Of a DNA stretch of 15,734 bases, positions 13,738 to 15,734 are shown piece after piece. The notes below the pieces were generated by a model, which had not been told where the DNA came from, made no database searches, and worked only from the letters and a program-made list of their open reading frames with translations. The stretch covers positions 1-15,734 of the forward strand of contig SKKM01000114.1 of assembly GCA_007121485.1 (NCBI GenBank). The letters are read 5' to 3'. Each line of letters starts with the position of its first letter. Position 1 is the first letter of the stretch. The translations under genes were made by a program, and so were the position numbers. The DNA comes from Wenzhouxiangella sp. (GTDB lineage Bacteria; Pseudomonadota; Gammaproteobacteria; Xanthomonadales; Wenzhouxiangellaceae).

Positions 13738-14142
13738 TCAGTTGTAGAGAACGCCGCGGTGACGCAACCAGCCGCCGCCGCCCGGTTGGGCGGGATCGGC
13801 ATGGGTCAGGGCGAGTTCGCCGCCGGCACCATGGAACTCGTAGCGGCCGTGAAAGGCCAGAATGTCACCGCGTTCGACGGGCAACCGACCGACGTCGCCG
13901 ACGCGGTGCTGCACCACCAGACTGAAGTCCGAGTTGATACGGACCTGGAAACGCTGTACCCGCGCATCGCCGCCGAGTTCGCGCACCACCGTTCCATGGC
14001 CGCTGACCCAGACCCCGGTTCGCCCCTGGGCGAAGGCGGACTCCAGGGCGTCGTTGTTCGGCAAGTCATCGCCGCCACAGCCGGCAAGCAGAACAACGGC
14101 CGCGAGACCGAACAGGGCACAGAGTCTGGATTTCAGCAACAC
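13738..14142 (-). CDS. DUF3465 family lipoprotein
   Basis: The reverse-strand frame is open from 14223, but the best start is the GTG at 14142. GAGG lies 7 bases upstream, and it places a signal peptide right at the N-terminus (MLLKSRLCALFGLAAVVLLAGC, lipobox LAGC, Cys22, then GGDD). The mature part has GHGTVVREL...QRFQVRI, LVVQHRVGDVGRLPVERGDILAFHGRYEFH, LALTHADP and GGGGWLRHRGVLYN. This order (GxV, HQRF-like, GD-x-x-FxGxYE, THxDP, GGWxxHxGxxY) is the DUF3465 pattern, probably an OB-like beta-barrel. It is 134 residues with this start. The family's role is unknown. It lies downstream of atpC on the same strand but across a 130-bp gap with its own candidate promoter, so it is probably not part of the atp operon. 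It is convergent with the VNG-repeat lipoprotein gene. Confidence 0.82.
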   Translation of the reverse strand: MLLKSRLCALFGLAAVVLLAGCGGDDLPNNDALESAFAQGRTGVWVSGHGTVVRELGGDARVQRFQVRINSDFSLVVQHRVGDVGRLPVERGDILAFHGRYEFHGAGGELALTHADPAQPGGGGWLRHRGVLYN

Positions 14143-14175
14143 GAAGACGCCTCGTTCAAGAGTGCCACTAACGTG

Positions 14176-14184
14176 AGCATAGCA
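14176..14184 (-). promoter_or_regulatory. candidate extended -10 promoter for the DUF3465 lipoprotein gene
   Basis: On the reverse strand the sequence reads TGC TATGCT, an extended -10, about 34 bases upstream of the GTG at 14142. No good -35 is present. It lies downstream of the atpC stop, giving this gene independent transcription. Confidence 0.45.
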
Positions 14185-14272
14185 GATCGAGACGGGCGAA
14201 CCCTTGCTGCCGGCCTGGCGCATTCCATCGCCGAACGCCGGTGCCGAGCGGCCACGACGCGAGCCGACGAGA

Positions 14273-14698
14273 TCAGCGCTTGAGCTGCTTGCGGAAGCGC
14301 TCCAGGGCGGCCAGCTGGGCCATGGCCTGGGCCAGCTGGGCCTGGGCCTGGGCGACTTCCATGCCGGCGGAGCGATCGGCGATGGCGCGCTCGGCCTCTT
14401 CCTTGGCCTTCAGCGCCGCCGCCTCGTCAAGGTCCCCGGCGCGCTGCGCCGTATCCGACAGCACGGTCACCACGTGGGGCTGGATTTCCAGCAGACCGCC
14501 GGTGATGAAGTAGAACTCCTCACCACCTTCCGGCAGGATGACACGGACCTGCCCGGGACGCAGCCGGGTCAGCAGGGGCGCGTGGCGCGGGGCGATACCG
14601 ATATCGCCCTCCTCAGCCGGGACGATGACCATCGCCGCGTTGCCGGAGAAGATCTCGGCCTCGGCGCTGACGATGTCGCAGTGGATGGTGGAAGCCAT
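14273..14698 (-). CDS. atpC: ATP synthase F1 subunit epsilon
   Basis: AtpC is the epsilon subunit of the F1 central stalk; it couples gamma to the c-ring and inhibits ATP hydrolysis. The product is 141 residues (E. coli 139). The N-terminal beta-sandwich shows IHCDIVSAEAEIFSGNA, EEGDIGIAPRHAPLLTRLRPGQVRV and FYFITGGLLEIQPHVVTVLSDTA. The C-terminal helical hairpin runs LDEAAALKAKEEAERAI...AQAQAQLAQAMAQLAALERFRK and is rich in Ala and Gln, as in relatives. It follows atpD by 29 bases on the same strand, the usual end of the atp operon. A GGGG just upstream is a weak Shine-Dalgarno. No clear T-tract terminator follows. The next gene on this strand is the DUF3465 lipoprotein rather than the glmU found in enterics. 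Confidence 0.96.
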   Translation of the reverse strand: MASTIHCDIVSAEAEIFSGNAAMVIVPAEEGDIGIAPRHAPLLTRLRPGQVRVILPEGGEEFYFITGGLLEIQPHVVTVLSDTAQRAGDLDEAAALKAKEEAERAIADRSAGMEVAQAQAQLAQAMAQLAALERFRKQLKR

Positions 14699-14727
14699 GT
14701 GCTAACCCCGAATAGTGATGCGTGTGC

Positions 14728-15734
<1,007 letters not shown>

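Overview
The window looks like chromosomal housekeeping DNA from a high-GC gammaproteobacterium. UvrD, PyrE, PurH, PurD, PlsB and the F1 ATP synthase subunits all read like gammaproteobacterial proteins. PlsB together with a Fis-purH-purD arrangement narrows it to Gammaproteobacteria. A xanthomonad- or Wenzhouxiangella-like host is my guess; it is an inference from style, not from a search.

Layout. (1) 1-990, minus: an ABC exporter of the MacB/LolD type, with the ATPase gene followed by a permease cut by the window edge. (2) 1135-5040, plus: a tight run of pyrE, a DUF4124 secreted coiled-coil protein, a zinc-ribbon/DUF3426 membrane protein, fis and purH, with junctions that touch or overlap by a few bases. 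(3) 5041-5412: a 286-bp element bounded by perfect 30-bp inverted repeats, with several internal hairpins, sits between purH and purD. (4) 5413-6699: purD, whose likely promoter -10 lies 4 bp beyond the element. (5) 6800-8959: uvrD, flanked on both sides by copies of a decamer-based intergenic inverted repeat. (6) 9083-9811: pyrF. (7) 9835-10000: a probable stand-alone small RNA with an excellent promoter and a strong intrinsic terminator. (8) 10074-12584: plsB. (9) 12595-12798, minus: a YdcH/DUF465 protein; its stop codon and that of plsB lie in one perfect 24-bp palindrome. (10) 12966-13712, plus: a lipoprotein made of VNG repeats. (11) 13738-14142, minus: a DUF3465 lipoprotein. (12) 14273 to the right edge, minus: atpC and a 5'-truncated atpD.

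Functionally, the window collects late steps of pyrimidine synthesis (PyrE, PyrF) and purine synthesis (PurH, PurD), a nucleoid regulator (Fis), DNA repair (UvrD), the first step of phospholipid synthesis (PlsB) and energy conversion (AtpD, AtpC). The protein-coding content is mostly conventional. The parts worth a second look are non-coding: the purH-purD inverted-repeat element, the pyrF-plsB small RNA, the decamer repeats around uvrD, and the double-stop palindrome after plsB. No CRISPR array, tRNA, rRNA, transposase or phage gene was seen.
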